DNA of 15,709 nucleotides, taken from contig JAJXVQ010000014.1 in NCBI GenBank assembly GCA_021782065.1, positions 1-15,709 of the forward strand, in the 5' to 3' direction. How positions within the stretch are numbered: the stretch's first letter is position 1; the number at the start of each line of letters is the position of its first letter. Source of the stretch: Pseudomonadota bacterium. Its GTDB lineage: Bacteria; Pseudomonadota; Gammaproteobacteria; UBA1113. Made by a program: the position numbers and the translations under genes. Below, piece after piece: positions 15,328-15,709 of this stretch. The notes under the pieces are model-generated. The model had not been told where the DNA came from. It ran no database searches and was given only the letters and a program-made list of their open reading frames with translations.

Positions 15328-15709
15328 ATGAAAGCATCTCCCCCGCAAACTGAAGCAGAACTCTCGACGCGCGCAGCGGCTATTGCACAACAAAGTTTGG
15401 GCGATTTAGCAACATCGGTATCTATGATTATGCCCAGCGATTTTCGACGTGAGAAAGGCTTTATAGGCCAATTGTTGGAACGTGTTTTAGGTGCTACCGC
15501 CGGAAATTTATCTAAACCGGATTTTACGCACTTAGGTATAGAATTAAAAACTTTGCCATTGAATGCCAATGGCCAACCCAAAGAATCAACTTATGTGAGC
15601 ATTGTTCCTTTGATGAGTAAAGAACTTTTATCGTGGCAACATTGCGAACTCTATCAAAAATTACGCCACGTTTTATGGGTGCCCTACTTTTTTGATAAAA
15701 CTGTAGAAC
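15328..15709 (+). CDS. mutH: DNA mismatch repair endonuclease MutH (5' part, cut by window end)
   Basis: MutH nicks the unmethylated strand at hemimethylated GATC after activation by MutS-MutL. About 127 codons are present, roughly 55-60% of the usual 225-230. The start PPQTEAEL matches the family. The catalytic residues are visible: Glu51 in GQLLERVLGA, Asp65 in KPDF, and Glu72 and Lys74 in GIELKTLP. VLWVPYF follows near the window end. AGGGA at 15317-15321 is the ribosome binding site. The gene begins 1 nt after the queE stop, so the two are probably co-transcribed. Its presence implies Dam methylation in this organism. Confidence 0.95.
   Translation, partial: MKASPPQTEAELSTRAAAIAQQSLGDLATSVSMIMPSDFRREKGFIGQLLERVLGATAGNLSKPDFTHLGIELKTLPLNANGQPKESTYVSIVPLMSKELLSWQHCELYQKLRHVLWVPYFFDKTVE

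Noticed and set aside
1..15709. Defence system, prophage, insertion sequence or CRISPR array
   Set aside because: No transposase, integrase, Cas, toxin-antitoxin or phage gene is visible; the window is core genome plus palindromic repeats and one decayed kinase gene.

Overview
The window looks like a chromosomal segment of a moderately AT-rich gammaproteobacterium. Gene content and order point there: dapA-bamC-purC, rnhB-dnaE, a full tolQRAB-pal-cpoB cluster followed by queE, and mutH. DapA, TolQ and Pal carry key residues at almost exactly their Escherichia coli positions. The response regulator at 8522-9526 and the degraded kinase before it resemble the LqsR/LqsS type of Legionella, so I lean towards the Legionellales (Legionella/Coxiella/Aquicella/Berkiella-like). 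That placement is an inference, not a proof. All genes are on the + strand.

Layout. 1-235: intergenic DNA with an inverted repeat and a good sigma70-like promoter for dapA. 236-2212: tightly overlapping dapA-bamC-purC operon, with a BamC reduced to its N-terminal part. 2213-2361: palindromic repeat (family A, copy 1). 2365-2456: tRNA-Ser(CGA), followed 12 nt later by pncB (2469-3635). 3636-3847: small palindromic repeats (family B) in inverted orientation. 3848-7914: rnhB and dnaE, overlapping by 4 nt and followed by a long hairpin. 7964-8274: wreck of a sensor histidine kinase. 8337-8480: family A, copy 2. 8522-9526: intact LqsR-like response regulator. 9701-14678: Tol-Pal cluster (tolQ, tolR, tolA, tolB, pal, cpoB), interrupted between pal and cpoB by one family B hairpin, a half copy of family A and a new promoter. 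14679-15326: queE. 15328 to the end: 5' part of mutH.

How the genes work together. DapA makes the lysine/diaminopimelate precursor for peptidoglycan. BamC belongs to outer-membrane protein assembly. PurC is in purine synthesis, and PncB salvages nicotinate for NAD. RnhB, DnaE and MutH act in replication and repair. TolQRA-TolB-Pal-CpoB couples the proton motive force to outer-membrane constriction at division. QueE makes a 7-deazaguanine precursor for queuosine.

Most of the window is ordinary core genome, and I do not see an undescribed defence or mobile system in it. The parts worth a second look are the family A palindromes, whose arms co-vary between copies; the orphaned LqsR-like regulator beside its broken kinase; the minimal BamC; and a Tyr-rich 24-codon ORF that overlaps the start of tolR.
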